Shown: positions 42,132 to 51,454 of the stretch, piece by piece
Numbering within the stretch: the stretch's first letter is position 1
Layout: each line of letters starts with the position of its first letter
Assembly: GCA_024236295.1 (NCBI GenBank)
Contig: JACKKT010000014.1
Location: 1-52,209, forward strand
Length of the DNA: 52,209 nt
Direction of reading: 5' to 3'
Origin: Kordiimonadaceae bacterium
GTDB lineage: Bacteria > Pseudomonadota > Alphaproteobacteria > Sphingomonadales > Emcibacteraceae
Notes under the pieces: model-generated
The model's input: only the letters and a program-made list of their open reading frames with translations
What the model was told of the DNA's origin: nothing
The model's database searches: none
Translations under genes and position numbers: made by a program

Positions 42132-42503
42132 ATGAACCCTGAAAAGCGCATTGAAGTGCTTGAAAAACTGTTGCTGCAGTCGGAAACCCGGGCTTCAAAA
42201 ACACAGCTTGATGCTTTACTGGCGGATGATTTTACGGAATTTGGCAGCTCGGGCAGAAGCTGGACGAAAAATGAAATTATTGAGGCACTGACAGCTCAAT
42301 CCGACAATCCGCCGGTCAGGTTTCACACAAGTGATTTTTCTGTAAAAATGCTAAGTCCGGATGCGGCACTGGTACGCTATAAATGTGTCAGCAAAGATGC
42401 GAATGGGGCCATCATACGCTCAACTTTGCGGTCATCAGTCTGGCGGTATAAAAATGAAAAATGGAAAATCTATTTTCATCAGGGAACAGTGCAAACGGAG
42501 TGA
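42132..42503 (+). CDS. DUF4440 / NTF2-like protein
   Basis: A 123-residue cone-shaped NTF2-like fold protein: an N-terminal helix pair (KRIEVLEKLLLQSETRASKT), then LLADDFTEFGSSGR, and the strands ALVRYKCVSKD and SSVWRYKNEKWKIYFHQGT. This wording is typical of DUF4440. These small proteins occur as lone ligand-binding or hydrolytic modules; no active-site assignment is possible here. Probably co-transcribed with glmU-glmS. An 87-bp palindromic repeat begins 17 nt after its stop. Confidence 0.85.
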   Translation: MNPEKRIEVLEKLLLQSETRASKTQLDALLADDFTEFGSSGRSWTKNEIIEALTAQSDNPPVRFHTSDFSVKMLSPDAALVRYKCVSKDANGAIIRSTLRSSVWRYKNEKWKIYFHQGTVQTE

Positions 42504-42519
42504 CTGTTGTGCTGTTTTT

Positions 42520-42606
42520 GTCATTCCAGCGCAGGCGGGTATCCATTAATTGTCGGATCAGAAGCGTTCCTTATGAGATATGGACTCCAGCCTTCGCAGG
42601 AGTGAC
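42520..42606. repeat. 87-bp palindromic repeat, copy 1
   Basis: An element with about 27-bp imperfect terminal inverted repeats (GTCATTCCAGCGCAGGCGGG... at one end and ...GCCTTCGCAGGAGTGAC at the other). It differs from copy 2 (43002-43088) at 4 of 87 positions. The ends resemble the widespread 'GTCATxCCCGCGAAGGCGGG' intergenic palindromes of proteobacteria. Non-coding. Confidence 0.9.
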
Positions 42607-42633
42607 AGATAAGAAGTAGGTATGACGGCATAA

Positions 42634-42921
42634 TTACAAAGTTTCGAATAAATCCAGCCAGTCTGGGTTCATCTTAGCGATCAGTTTCTTTTTCCAGTCG
42701 CGTTTCCATTTTTTCAGCTGTTTTTCTCTTAAAATTGCATCTTCCATTGTTTGATGTAATTCATAATAGACGAGGAAATGGACATTATATTTTTGGGTAA
42801 AACCGTCGATTACATTATTCTTATGCTGCCATACACGTTTTTGCAAATTTGATGTAACACCGATATAAAGCGTGCCGTTTAAACCGGACGCCATCATATA
42901 TACACAAGGCGACTTATCCAA
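42634..42921 (-). CDS. GIY-YIG nuclease-fold protein (UPF0213-like)
   Basis: A 95-residue single-domain GIY-YIG protein. VYMMASGLNGTLYIGVT carries the two motif strands; the Arg is in NLQKRVWQHK and the Glu in EDAILREKQLKKWKR. It ends in the family-typical NPDWLDLF. The start is TTG 42921 with GGGGG about 7 nt upstream; no better ATG precedes the motif. It is flanked by two near-identical 87-bp palindromic repeats in the same orientation, about 28 and 80 nt away, which suggests it moves with, or spreads beside, such elements. Cellular role unknown. Confidence 0.88.
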   Translation of the reverse strand: MDKSPCVYMMASGLNGTLYIGVTSNLQKRVWQHKNNVIDGFTQKYNVHFLVYYELHQTMEDAILREKQLKKWKRDWKKKLIAKMNPDWLDLFETL

Positions 42922-43001
42922 TTTGTAACCCCCAAGTTAAAAGTGCCTTATTTTAATAAAATGATAGAAAAATGACAAGGATATTCAATATGTCTCTAAT
43001 C

Positions 43002-43088
43002 GTCATACCCGCGAAGGCGGGTATCCATTAATTGTCGGATCAGAAGCGTTCCTTATGAGATATGGACTCCTGCCTTCGCAGGAGTGAC
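43002..43088. repeat. 87-bp palindromic repeat, copy 2
   Basis: Same length and orientation as copy 1 with four mismatches. Terminal inverted repeats GTCATACCCGCGAAGGCGGG and GCCTTCGCAGGAGTGAC. Its right part (43053-43088) encodes the last 11 residues and the stop codon of the minus-strand oxidoreductase gene. Confidence 0.9.
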
Positions 43089-43637
43089 GGAAGTATCAAT
43101 CTCCCCAGCCCGAAGTTTTTCAAGTAATTTAACCCAGCCTTTGATATGGGGTTCAAGGCGGCCTTCGCCGATTGCAAAGCGGGCACCGTATATCACATAA
43201 GGGGGCAGCACGGTCATGCCGGTGGCGCGCATGGTTTGTTCCACCGGTCTTAAAAATTCATCAACCGTGTAATTGTTACGTTTTCCGGGGCCGAATTTAT
43301 CAAGCCCCGATCCGGTGGAGGTGGCGCAGAGAAAATATTTCCCGGTAAATGCCTTTCCTTCCGGCGCGTAGGCATGTTTGGAAAGGATCACTTTATCCTG
43401 ATATTCCTTGAGCAAAGCGGGGGTGGAAAACCAGTGCATGGGGAACTGGAAAATAATGACATCATGGTCAAAAAGGCGGTTTATTTCCACCTCAGCATCG
43501 ATTTTAAAGTCGGGGTAAAGCCTATAAAGATCAATGAAGGTGATCCCGTCCATACCGCGGGTCGCATCAACCATAGCTTTGTTGATGGTGGAGCTGTCAT
43601 GATGCTCATGGGCATAAAGGATCAGGATTTTATTCAT
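43053..43637 (-). CDS. NAD(P)H oxidoreductase, KefF/YwrO-like flavodoxin-fold
   Basis: A 194-residue Flavodoxin_2-family quinone reductase. It begins with the FMN-binding ILYAHEHHDSSTINKAM, then IIFQFPMHWFSTPALLKEYQD, and TSTGSGLDKFG. Cytoplasmic two-electron reduction of quinones with FMN is expected. The last 11 residues (VTPAKAGVHIS) and the stop are encoded by an inserted 87-bp repeat, so the original C-terminus was replaced. The start overlaps the stop of the CocE-type hydrolase gene as ATGA (43634-43637), so the two are coupled. Confidence 0.88.
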   Translation of the reverse strand: MNKILILYAHEHHDSSTINKAMVDATRGMDGITFIDLYRLYPDFKIDAEVEINRLFDHDVIIFQFPMHWFSTPALLKEYQDKVILSKHAYAPEGKAFTGKYFLCATSTGSGLDKFGPGKRNNYTVDEFLRPVEQTMRATGMTVLPPYVIYGARFAIGEGRLEPHIKGWVKLLEKLRAGEIDTSVTPAKAGVHIS

Positions 43638-45481
43638 TGGCTCTCTAAAACCGGCAAAATCACCCGTGACGGGGCGGCTTTGCTGCGGATAACGGTTTGC
43701 GTGGTTTTAAGGTAGTCGTCCTTGTCCGCGGTATAGATATTCATGAACTGCCCCGGGTTCCGGTCATAAATGGGGAACCAGGTGCTATGGACCTGAATCA
43801 TGATTTTATGGCCTTTTTTAAAAGTGTGGAATTTATCACGGATTTCAAAATTAATATCGGTGGGCGCATTTGGCGTAACCGGTTCGGGGTCTGATAGGCT
43901 GTTTCTGTATTTCGCCCGCATCCCTTCGGCCCCGACGAGCATCTGATAACCCGGGTTTTCGCCGCTATTCGGAAAAACATCAATGATTTTAACAAACCAG
44001 TCGGCATCGGTGCCGGTGGTTTCGGTGACCAGCTTCGCCAACACCGGTCCGGCAATGGTGATATCATCCTCCAGCACATCAGTCTGATAGGTCAGCACAT
44101 CGCCGCGGGTTGATTGCATCCGCTGGTCTTCGATCCGGTATTCGCCCAGGGCATAGCCGAATTCAATTTTGGTTGAATAGGGCACGGGCTTATTGGGGTC
44201 ATTCAAATAGCTGTCGGCACCGTCCTTTTTGGGTGGCTCAAAGGAAAGCTTGAAATTGTCGTTTAGGTATAATGCTTTTTCCTTCATATTTTTTGGGGGC
44301 CATTCATTAAATTTCTGCCACTTATTGCCGCCGGTTTCAAACATATAGGCTTCGTTCGGCTTATAATCGCCCTTGTCTTTTAAGTAATAGTCAAAGAAAG
44401 GCATAAGCATATTTTTATTGTAAAAATCAGATGTTTGCGAACCAAACTTAATGTCGCCCAGTTTTGAGCCGTCACCGCTGCGCCAACCGCCATGCACCCA
44501 TGGGCCGGCGACAAGGGTGGTTTTATTTTGGGGATTTTTTTCCTCAATCGCGTGGTAAGTGGCGATGGTGCCATAAGGGTCCGGCGCATCAAACCAGCCC
44601 ATGACAAAAAGGGCCGGCAAGGTGATATCATTCATCAGTTTCGGCATATTGCGGCGCTGGTAATGCTCGTCATAATTGGGGTGGTCGATCACATCCTGCC
44701 ACACACTGGTAAGCTGCCCGTCAAAATAGGTTTCATTAATTTTATCAAGCGGGCCTGAGTTCAGGAAAAATTCATAGCCCCAGTTGGTGCCGTAATCGGG
44801 ATTAACAATTTTTTTATTCGGGTCATGACGGTCGGCGGCTGTGGCCTCGATCATGCTGTGGCTCCATGCCATGCGGGCCATCAGCCGGTTAATGCCGTTG
44901 CGGTGGGAATCGTCGCCAATGAATGGATCACCCGTTGTTGCCTGTGGCGAGACCGCCTTTAACGCCGGATGGGGGTTAATCATCCCCATGACCGCGAACC
45001 AGCCGGGGTGGGAAATACCCCACTGACCGACGCGGCCATTGTTATTTTCAATATTCTTAATCAACCAGTCGATGGTGTCATAATTATCGGTGCTTTCATC
45101 GGCTTCACCCGGCTTGTCGCTTAAGGGGCGGATATCGGAAAAGACCCCTTCGGACATATAGGTGCCGCGGGCATCCTGTGTCACGAAAATATAGCCTTCC
45201 CGAACCATATCAATATGGGGGGCAAGGGATGTTGCCTTGATATACTCATCCCCATATGGCCCGGCGGAATAAGGGGTACGCAGTAACATGATCGGGTAGC
45301 TTACCGAATTATCGCGCGGGGCATAAACAACCGTATGAAGTTTGATGCCGTCCCGCATCGGAATATCATATTCGGCTTTTTGATAATTTGCTTTTAAATC
45401 ATAGTTTTCCGCGGCCAATGAAGGTTGCGAGAGTGCCACCAACATCATGATAATGGCACTAAATCCGATTGCTTTTTTCAT
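43634..45481 (-). CDS. Exported CocE/NonD-family (X-Pro dipeptidyl-peptidase-like) hydrolase
   Basis: A 615-residue serine hydrolase with a signal peptide (about 1-23, ending LAA). The S15 catalytic alpha/beta domain starts at DIPMRDGIKLHTVVYAPRD. The nucleophile Ser sits in WGISHPGW, where GxSYxG is usual; the Asp is in GWFDAPDPYG and the His in GPWVHGGW. The C-terminal jelly-roll domain (from about 440) has TDVLEDDITIAGPVLAKL and ends HSTWFPIYDRNPGQF. Acts outside the cytoplasm on acyl esters or peptides; substrate unknown. First gene of a two-gene minus-strand operon. Confidence 0.9.
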   Translation of the reverse strand: MKKAIGFSAIIMMLVALSQPSLAAENYDLKANYQKAEYDIPMRDGIKLHTVVYAPRDNSVSYPIMLLRTPYSAGPYGDEYIKATSLAPHIDMVREGYIFVTQDARGTYMSEGVFSDIRPLSDKPGEADESTDNYDTIDWLIKNIENNNGRVGQWGISHPGWFAVMGMINPHPALKAVSPQATTGDPFIGDDSHRNGINRLMARMAWSHSMIEATAADRHDPNKKIVNPDYGTNWGYEFFLNSGPLDKINETYFDGQLTSVWQDVIDHPNYDEHYQRRNMPKLMNDITLPALFVMGWFDAPDPYGTIATYHAIEEKNPQNKTTLVAGPWVHGGWRSGDGSKLGDIKFGSQTSDFYNKNMLMPFFDYYLKDKGDYKPNEAYMFETGGNKWQKFNEWPPKNMKEKALYLNDNFKLSFEPPKKDGADSYLNDPNKPVPYSTKIEFGYALGEYRIEDQRMQSTRGDVLTYQTDVLEDDITIAGPVLAKLVTETTGTDADWFVKIIDVFPNSGENPGYQMLVGAEGMRAKYRNSLSDPEPVTPNAPTDINFEIRDKFHTFKKGHKIMIQVHSTWFPIYDRNPGQFMNIYTADKDDYLKTTQTVIRSKAAPSRVILPVLESQ

Positions 45482-45623
45482 TATTTCTTCCCCTTATTTT
45501 GCCTTTAAATGAGTATCATCATTAATAGGCTATTGTCTATTTCTGATTTTATCCTGATCGCCGCTTGACTTTTTGGTTCAGAACGCCACTTTAATGAATA
45601 AGAAAATTTAAGGACAAATTAAA

Positions 45624-46973
45624 ATGTATGACTATGATTTCTTTGTGATTGGGGCCGGTTCGGGCGGGGTACGGGCAAGCCGCATGGCAGCAACATATGG
45701 GGCAAAAGTCGGCCTTGCCGAAGATTACCGTGTTGGCGGGACCTGCGTTATCCGGGGATGTGTGCCTAAAAAGCTGTTTGTTTATGCATCCGAATATTCG
45801 TCCCATTTCCGGGATGCGGTCGGGTTTGGCTGGTCGGATGGAAATCATGATTTTAACTGGAAAACCTTAAAAGCCAATAAGGATAAGGAAATAGACCGCC
45901 TTGAAGGGCTTTATGGCAAGAACCTTGATAATCATAAGGTGGAAATTATTAAAGCGCGGGCCAGACTGCTTGATCGCCATACCATTGAGCTGACGGAAGA
46001 GGGGGATAGCCGCACCGTCACCGCCGATAAAATTCTGATCGCGACCGGGGCATGGCCGTCATATCCTGATATTCCGGGGATTGAGCATGCCATTTCATCA
46101 AACGAGGTTTTTGAATTTGAAGAGCTGCCAAAGAAAATTACCGTTGTCGGCGGCGGTTATATTGCCGTTGAAATGGCCGGAATTTTTAACGGGCTTGGTG
46201 TTGAAACATCGTTGCTTTATCGCGGGGAAGAAATTTTGCGCGGTTTTGATCTGGAAATCCGTACCAAGCTGCGTGATGAAATGGTCAAAAAAGGCATTGA
46301 TGTCCGCATCCATCATGATGTCGATGAAATTCTGAAAAATGGTGATAAATATATTTTAAGGCTGAGTGACGGTAATGAAATGGCCACCGACTGTGTGCTT
46401 TATGCGACCGGGCGGCAGGCCAACAGCAAAAATATCGGACTTGAAGAGCTTGGTGTGGAAATGAAAGAAAATGGTGACATCATTGTCGATGAATATTACC
46501 GCACCAATGTTGATAATATTTTTGCGGTTGGTGACGTGACCGGAGGAATGCAGCTGACCCCCATCGCCATTAAGGAAGGAGCGGCGCTGGCCGCGACCCA
46601 GTTTAACAACAAGCCGACTTTCGTAAATTATGATAATATTCCGACAGCGATTTTTTCCCAGCCACCAATTGGCACTGTTGGCCTGTCGGAAGAAGAGGCA
46701 CGTGAAAAATATGGCGATGATTTAAAAGTATACAGAAGCGAATATAAATCCATGAAATTTACCCTTGCCGGGCGTGATGAAAGATCGCTGATTAAATTGC
46801 TGGTTGATGGGGAAACGGACAAGGTTGTCGGGGCCCATATGATCGGACCGGACAGTGCAGAAATTATTCAGGGAATTGCCATTGCCCTGAAGGTCGGTGC
46901 AACCAAGGCGCAGTTTGATGATACGGTAGCGGTGCACCCGTCATCGGCGGAAGAATTCGTTTTAATGAAGTAA
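45624..46973 (+). CDS. gor: Glutathione-disulfide reductase
   Basis: A 449-residue class I flavoprotein disulfide reductase. FAD loop GAGSGGVRASRMAA, redox-active disulfide GGTCVIRGCVPKKL (Cys 42 and 47 region), NADPH loop VVGGGYIAVEMAG and the C-terminal HPSSAEEFV with the active-site His. The VRASR and IRGCVPKK wording marks glutathione reductase rather than lipoamide dehydrogenase. Keeps glutathione reduced with NADPH in the cytoplasm. Monocistronic, divergent from the CocE gene. Confidence 0.95.
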   Translation: MYDYDFFVIGAGSGGVRASRMAATYGAKVGLAEDYRVGGTCVIRGCVPKKLFVYASEYSSHFRDAVGFGWSDGNHDFNWKTLKANKDKEIDRLEGLYGKNLDNHKVEIIKARARLLDRHTIELTEEGDSRTVTADKILIATGAWPSYPDIPGIEHAISSNEVFEFEELPKKITVVGGGYIAVEMAGIFNGLGVETSLLYRGEEILRGFDLEIRTKLRDEMVKKGIDVRIHHDVDEILKNGDKYILRLSDGNEMATDCVLYATGRQANSKNIGLEELGVEMKENGDIIVDEYYRTNVDNIFAVGDVTGGMQLTPIAIKEGAALAATQFNNKPTFVNYDNIPTAIFSQPPIGTVGLSEEEAREKYGDDLKVYRSEYKSMKFTLAGRDERSLIKLLVDGETDKVVGAHMIGPDSAEIIQGIAIALKVGATKAQFDDTVAVHPSSAEEFVLMK

Positions 46974-47042
46974 TGGCTTCACAAGGGCGGATAAAACCCT
47001 TATAGAGTGCAGTAATGTACGAAAATAATTGGAATTTGAACA

Positions 47043-48428
47043 ATGACTAAGAAATGGACCCCTGATAGCTGGAGATCAATGCCTATCCGCCAGGTGCCGA
47101 CTTATCCGGACGAAGCCAGACTTGCGGAAGTGGAAGCAGAGCTTAGAAGATTGCCGCCACTTGTATTTGCAGGTGAGGCAAGACGCCTGAAAAAGCAGCT
47201 TGGCGATGTGGCCAAAGGTAACGCTTTTTTGCTGCAAGGTGGCGACTGCGCCGAGAGCTTTGCCGAATTCCATGCCGATAAAATCCGTGATACGTTCCGT
47301 GTACTTCTGCAGATGTCGGTGGCGCTGACCTTTGCCGCATCCTGTCCGATTGTGAAAGTGGGCCGTATGGCAGGACAGTATGCCAAGCCAAGAAGCGCCG
47401 ATATGGAAACTAAAAATGGTGTAAGCCTGCCAAGTTACCGTGGTGATATCATCAATGGCATCAGCTTTGACGAGGAATCCCGAATTCCGGACCCGCAGCG
47501 TATGATCAAGGGCTATTCGCAGGCCTCATCAACGCTTAATCTGCTGCGTGCCTTTGCGCAAGGCGGATATGCCAATCTTAGAAAAGTGCATCAATGGAAC
47601 CTTGATTTCGTGGGCCGCGGTGAAGCGGTACAGAAATATCAGGACCTGGCCGACCGGATTGATGAAGCGCTTTCCTTTATGGAAGCCTGCGGGATTGACC
47701 CGAATAGTAATGCGCTGCAGGGAACCGATTTCTATGTTTCACACGAGGCTTTATTACTTCGTTATGAAGAGGCACTGACCCGCGTCGATAGCACAACAGG
47801 TGACTGGTACGACACATCGGGTCATATGCTCTGGATCGGCGACCGTACCCGAATATTGGGGGAAGCCCATGTTGAATTCCTGCGCGGTATCCAAAATCCG
47901 CTGGGCATTAAGGTGGGACCAAAAACCGATCTTGATGAGCTTATTAAAATTCTTGATCTGCTGAACCCGGAAAATGAAGCGGGCCGCATCACACTGATCT
48001 GCCGGATGGGCGCGAATATTATTGAAGACAAGCTGCCTGCCGTCATTAAACGGGTTGAGGGCGAAGGGAAAACCGTTGTCTGGTCGTCTGATCCGATGCA
48101 CGGCAACACCATCACCGCCGCTGGCGGTTTTAAAACCCGTCCATTTGAAGATGTGCTGACCGAAATCCGCCGCTTTTTCAGAATTCACCGCAGCATGGGA
48201 ACCTATGCCGGGGGCGTTCATTTTGAAATGACCGGACAGAATGTGACCGAATGTACCGGTGGTGCCGAAGCGATTACCGAAGAAAAGCTTGCCGACAGAT
48301 ACCGCACACATTGTGATCCGCGCCTGAACGCAAGCCAGAGCCTTGAGCTCGCGTTCCTGATAGCCGAAGGGCTTAAGGAAGAACGACTTGAGCGGGCAAA
48401 AGAATTAAAAGCAGCCGCAGCACGCTAA
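47043..48428 (+). CDS. aroG: 3-deoxy-7-phosphoheptulonate synthase, class II
   Basis: First enzyme of the shikimate pathway: PEP plus erythrose-4-P to DAHP. The 461-residue protein is of the plant-like class II: it begins WTPDSWRSMPIRQVPTYPD and has LLQGGDCAESF (metal-binding Cys), KVGRMAGQYAKPRS, and WSSDPMHGNT, with the usual late ECTGG. Class II enzymes are the rule in alphaproteobacteria. A nadE gene follows 18 nt later. Feedback sensitivity cannot be judged from sequence. Confidence 0.96.
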   Translation: MTKKWTPDSWRSMPIRQVPTYPDEARLAEVEAELRRLPPLVFAGEARRLKKQLGDVAKGNAFLLQGGDCAESFAEFHADKIRDTFRVLLQMSVALTFAASCPIVKVGRMAGQYAKPRSADMETKNGVSLPSYRGDIINGISFDEESRIPDPQRMIKGYSQASSTLNLLRAFAQGGYANLRKVHQWNLDFVGRGEAVQKYQDLADRIDEALSFMEACGIDPNSNALQGTDFYVSHEALLLRYEEALTRVDSTTGDWYDTSGHMLWIGDRTRILGEAHVEFLRGIQNPLGIKVGPKTDLDELIKILDLLNPENEAGRITLICRMGANIIEDKLPAVIKRVEGEGKTVVWSSDPMHGNTITAAGGFKTRPFEDVLTEIRRFFRIHRSMGTYAGGVHFEMTGQNVTECTGGAEAITEEKLADRYRTHCDPRLNASQSLELAFLIAEGLKEERLERAKELKAAAAR

Positions 48429-48446
48429 AAAGGACCGATATGTCAG

Positions 48447-50111
48447 ATGGCCAGTGCACTCGCAATCGCAATAGCGACTATAAATCCTGTCGTCGGGGAT
48501 ATTGACGGTAATGCAACACGCATCCTTAAGGTGCGTGAGCAGACGCCTGATGCAGATCTGATTGTCTATAGCGAACTGGTGCTGATCGGCTACCCGCCAG
48601 AAGACCTTGTTTTAAAGCCATCCTTCCAGCGTGATGCTATGGATAAAGCTGTCGAGCTGGCCAGACGGACCAGTGATGGTGGACCGGCGATGCTGATCGG
48701 CTCACTCTGGGTTGAGGGGGGCAAGCTTTATAACAGCTCGCTCCTGCTGGCTAATGGCACCATTGCCGCGGTCCGTCATAAACGCGACCTTCCCAATTAC
48801 GGGGTGTTTGATGAAAAGCGGGTTTTTGAAAGTGGCCCATGCCCCGAACCTATTGACTTTAAAGGGGTTAAGCTGGGTGTCCTTACTTGTGAAGATCTCT
48901 GGTGGGAAACGGTTACTGACTATCTGAAAAATAAACAGGCGGAAATTCTGATCTCCCTTAATGGCTCGCCCTATGATCTGCCGAAATCGGAAGACCGTTA
49001 CCAAAATGGACGTGACCGGGTGGCACAGGCGGGTATACCGCTTATTTATACCAATCAGGTTGGCGGGCAGGATGAGCTGGTCTTTGACGGTGAAGCTTTC
49101 GTGATGGATCGGGATGGAAACGTGATTGTGCGCCAGCCCGCCTTTTTGGAAGTAACCACCATTACCAACTGGGAAAAGGACGCCAAAGGCAACTGGCAGT
49201 GTGCACCACAGGAAATCCCGCCAAAAAATGACCGGCTGACTGATATTTATCAGGCGATGATGATCGGAACCCGCGATTATGTGAATAAAAACCGTTTTCC
49301 CGGTGTGATTATCGGCATGTCCGGCGGTATTGACAGTGCGCTTAGTGCCATTATTGCTGTTGATGCGCTGGGGGCGGACCGGGTGCATCTGGTTATGATG
49401 CCGTCAAAATATACGTCGGAAGAAAGCCTGATCGATGCGGCGGATGCCGCACGGATGATCGGCTGCAAAATTGATAATATCCCGATTAATGACGGGGTTA
49501 TGGCTTTTGAAAAAATGCTAACCGGGTCCTTTGCCGGAACAACGCCGGACCTGACGGAAGAGAATATCCAGTCAAGAATCCGGGCCGTGATCCTGATGGG
49601 GCTTAGCAATAAATTCGGGAAAATGGTGCTGACCACCGGCAATAAATCGGAAATGTCGGTGGGGTACGCGACCATTTACGGCGATATGTGTGGTGGCTAT
49701 AACGCGCTGAAGGATATTTATAAGCTGGATGTCTATAAAATCAGCGAGTGGCGCAATGAAAATCACCCTGTCGGCGGCTTGGGTCCGCGCGGGCAGATCA
49801 TGCCCTATAATATCATCAAAAAACCACCGACCGCCGAGCTGCGCCCGGATCAGAAAGACCAGGACAGTCTGCCTCCTTATGAGGTGCTGGATGATATTCT
49901 TGAATGCCTGATCGAACGGGAAATGGCAACAAAAGAGATTATTGCCCGCGGTCATGATGCCGAGACGGTTGCGAGGATACAAAATCTGCTTTATACCGCA
50001 GAATATAAAAGACGACAGGCACCCCCGGGTGTTAAAATATCAGAAAAGAATTTTGGCCGTGACAGGCGCTATCCCATCACCAATGGGTACCGAGACAAAA
50101 AAGATAAATAG
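48447..50111 (+). CDS. nadE: Glutamine-dependent NAD+ synthetase
   Basis: A 554-residue two-domain enzyme. The N-terminal nitrilase-type glutaminase has catalytic E43 (YSELVLIGYPPED), K112 (RHKRDLPNYGVF) and C148 (LTCEDLWWE). The C-terminal synthetase has the P-loop GMSGGIDSAL (about residue 290) and TTGNKSEMSVGY. It converts deamido-NAD to NAD with Gln. ATG 48447 is used; AAGGA is 12 nt upstream, a longer spacing than usual, and a nearby ATG at 48440 is out of frame. Probably co-transcribed with aroG and gltX. Confidence 0.97.
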   Translation: MASALAIAIATINPVVGDIDGNATRILKVREQTPDADLIVYSELVLIGYPPEDLVLKPSFQRDAMDKAVELARRTSDGGPAMLIGSLWVEGGKLYNSSLLLANGTIAAVRHKRDLPNYGVFDEKRVFESGPCPEPIDFKGVKLGVLTCEDLWWETVTDYLKNKQAEILISLNGSPYDLPKSEDRYQNGRDRVAQAGIPLIYTNQVGGQDELVFDGEAFVMDRDGNVIVRQPAFLEVTTITNWEKDAKGNWQCAPQEIPPKNDRLTDIYQAMMIGTRDYVNKNRFPGVIIGMSGGIDSALSAIIAVDALGADRVHLVMMPSKYTSEESLIDAADAARMIGCKIDNIPINDGVMAFEKMLTGSFAGTTPDLTEENIQSRIRAVILMGLSNKFGKMVLTTGNKSEMSVGYATIYGDMCGGYNALKDIYKLDVYKISEWRNENHPVGGLGPRGQIMPYNIIKKPPTAELRPDQKDQDSLPPYEVLDDILECLIEREMATKEIIARGHDAETVARIQNLLYTAEYKRRQAPPGVKISEKNFGRDRRYPITNGYRDKKDK

Positions 50112-50119
50112 GAAACAGA

Positions 50120-51454
50120 ATGTCTGTAAAAGTAAGATTTGCCCCAAGCCCGACCGGGCGCCTTCATGTGGGGAACGTAAGAACCGCCATTTCAAACTGG
50201 CTTTATGCCCGCAAAATGGGCGGTGTGTTTTTCCTTCGTATTGATGATACCGACCTTGAGAGGTCAACAAAGGACTATGAAGACGGGATCAGGGAAGACC
50301 TTATCTGGCTTGGACTTAGCTGGGACGAAACGGCAAAGCAGTCAGAACGCTTTGACCGCTATGATGCGGCGGTAGAAAAACTGAAAGCGGACGGGCGGTT
50401 ATACCCCTGCTATGAAACGGCACAGGAACTTGATTTAAAAAGAAAAATTCAGCTGGGTCAGGGAAAGCCGCCGCTTTATGACCGTGCCGCCCTCAATTTA
50501 AGCGACGCGGAGCGCGCCAAACTGGAAGCAGCCGGCAACAAACCACACTGGCGGTTCAAGCTTGATATTCCGGCCCGGGTTGAATGGGTTGATCATGTCA
50601 AGGGACCACAGAGCTTTGATATTGCCGCGCTTAGTGACCCTATTCTGGTGCGCGAGGACGGTAGTTATCTTTATACTCTGCCTTCGGTGGTGGACGATAT
50701 TGATTTTGGCATTACCCATATCATGCGCGGCGAGGATCATACGGCCAACAGCGCGGTTCAGACCCAGCTATTTGAAGCGCTCGGTTCAAAAGCGCCGGAA
50801 ATGGCCCATTTTTCGCTGCTGACCGGGGCAAAGGGTGAGGGGCTTTCAAAACGGCTTGGCTCCGCCAGCATTAAATCATATCGCGAGGAAGACGGGCTTG
50901 AAGCCATGAGCATTGTCAGCCTTTTGGCGCGGATCGGATCATCGGACCCGATTGAACCCTTCACCACAATGGAGCCATTGATAGAAGGATTTGAATTTTC
51001 AAAATTCAGCCGCGCAACCGCCAAGTTTGACCCAAGGGACCTTGAAATACTGAACGCCAAAATCCTCCATGTTACGGAATATAGTGCGGTGAAAGACCGG
51101 CTTCCGGCCGGCGTTTCAGAGGATATCTGGAACGTTGCACGGGCAAATATCACGTATCTTAAGGACATTGGTGACTGGCTTCATATTGTGAATGGCCCGA
51201 TCAAACCGGTCATTGACAATGCCGATTTTGCTTTGAAAGCGGCGGAGCTTCTGCCATCCGGCAAATGGGACGGCGAAACTTGGAAAGCATGGACCGCTGC
51301 CGTCAAGGAGCAGACAGGCGCAAAGGGCAAAGATCTTTTTATGCCGCTGCGCCGCGCGCTTACAGGGCAGGATCACGGGCCTGAGCTTGGCATATTGCTG
51401 CCGCTGATCGGTGAAGAGCGTGTCAGAGCGCGACTGAACGGCCAAGAGGCATAA
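50120..51454 (+). CDS. gltX: Glutamate-tRNA ligase
   Basis: A 444-residue class I aminoacyl-tRNA synthetase. The HIGH-type motif is in FAPSPTGRLHVGNVRTA, the KMSKS-type motif in EGLSKRLGS, and GEDHTANSAVQ lies between. It attaches Glu to tRNA-Glu (and possibly tRNA-Gln, which in many alphaproteobacteria is then amidated by GatCAB). It starts 8 nt after nadE, and its TAA is directly followed by the cysS ATG. The length is on the short side for GltX, as in many alphaproteobacterial copies; a second paralogue elsewhere is possible. Confidence 0.95.
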   Translation: MSVKVRFAPSPTGRLHVGNVRTAISNWLYARKMGGVFFLRIDDTDLERSTKDYEDGIREDLIWLGLSWDETAKQSERFDRYDAAVEKLKADGRLYPCYETAQELDLKRKIQLGQGKPPLYDRAALNLSDAERAKLEAAGNKPHWRFKLDIPARVEWVDHVKGPQSFDIAALSDPILVREDGSYLYTLPSVVDDIDFGITHIMRGEDHTANSAVQTQLFEALGSKAPEMAHFSLLTGAKGEGLSKRLGSASIKSYREEDGLEAMSIVSLLARIGSSDPIEPFTTMEPLIEGFEFSKFSRATAKFDPRDLEILNAKILHVTEYSAVKDRLPAGVSEDIWNVARANITYLKDIGDWLHIVNGPIKPVIDNADFALKAAELLPSGKWDGETWKAWTAAVKEQTGAKGKDLFMPLRRALTGQDHGPELGILLPLIGEERVRARLNGQEA

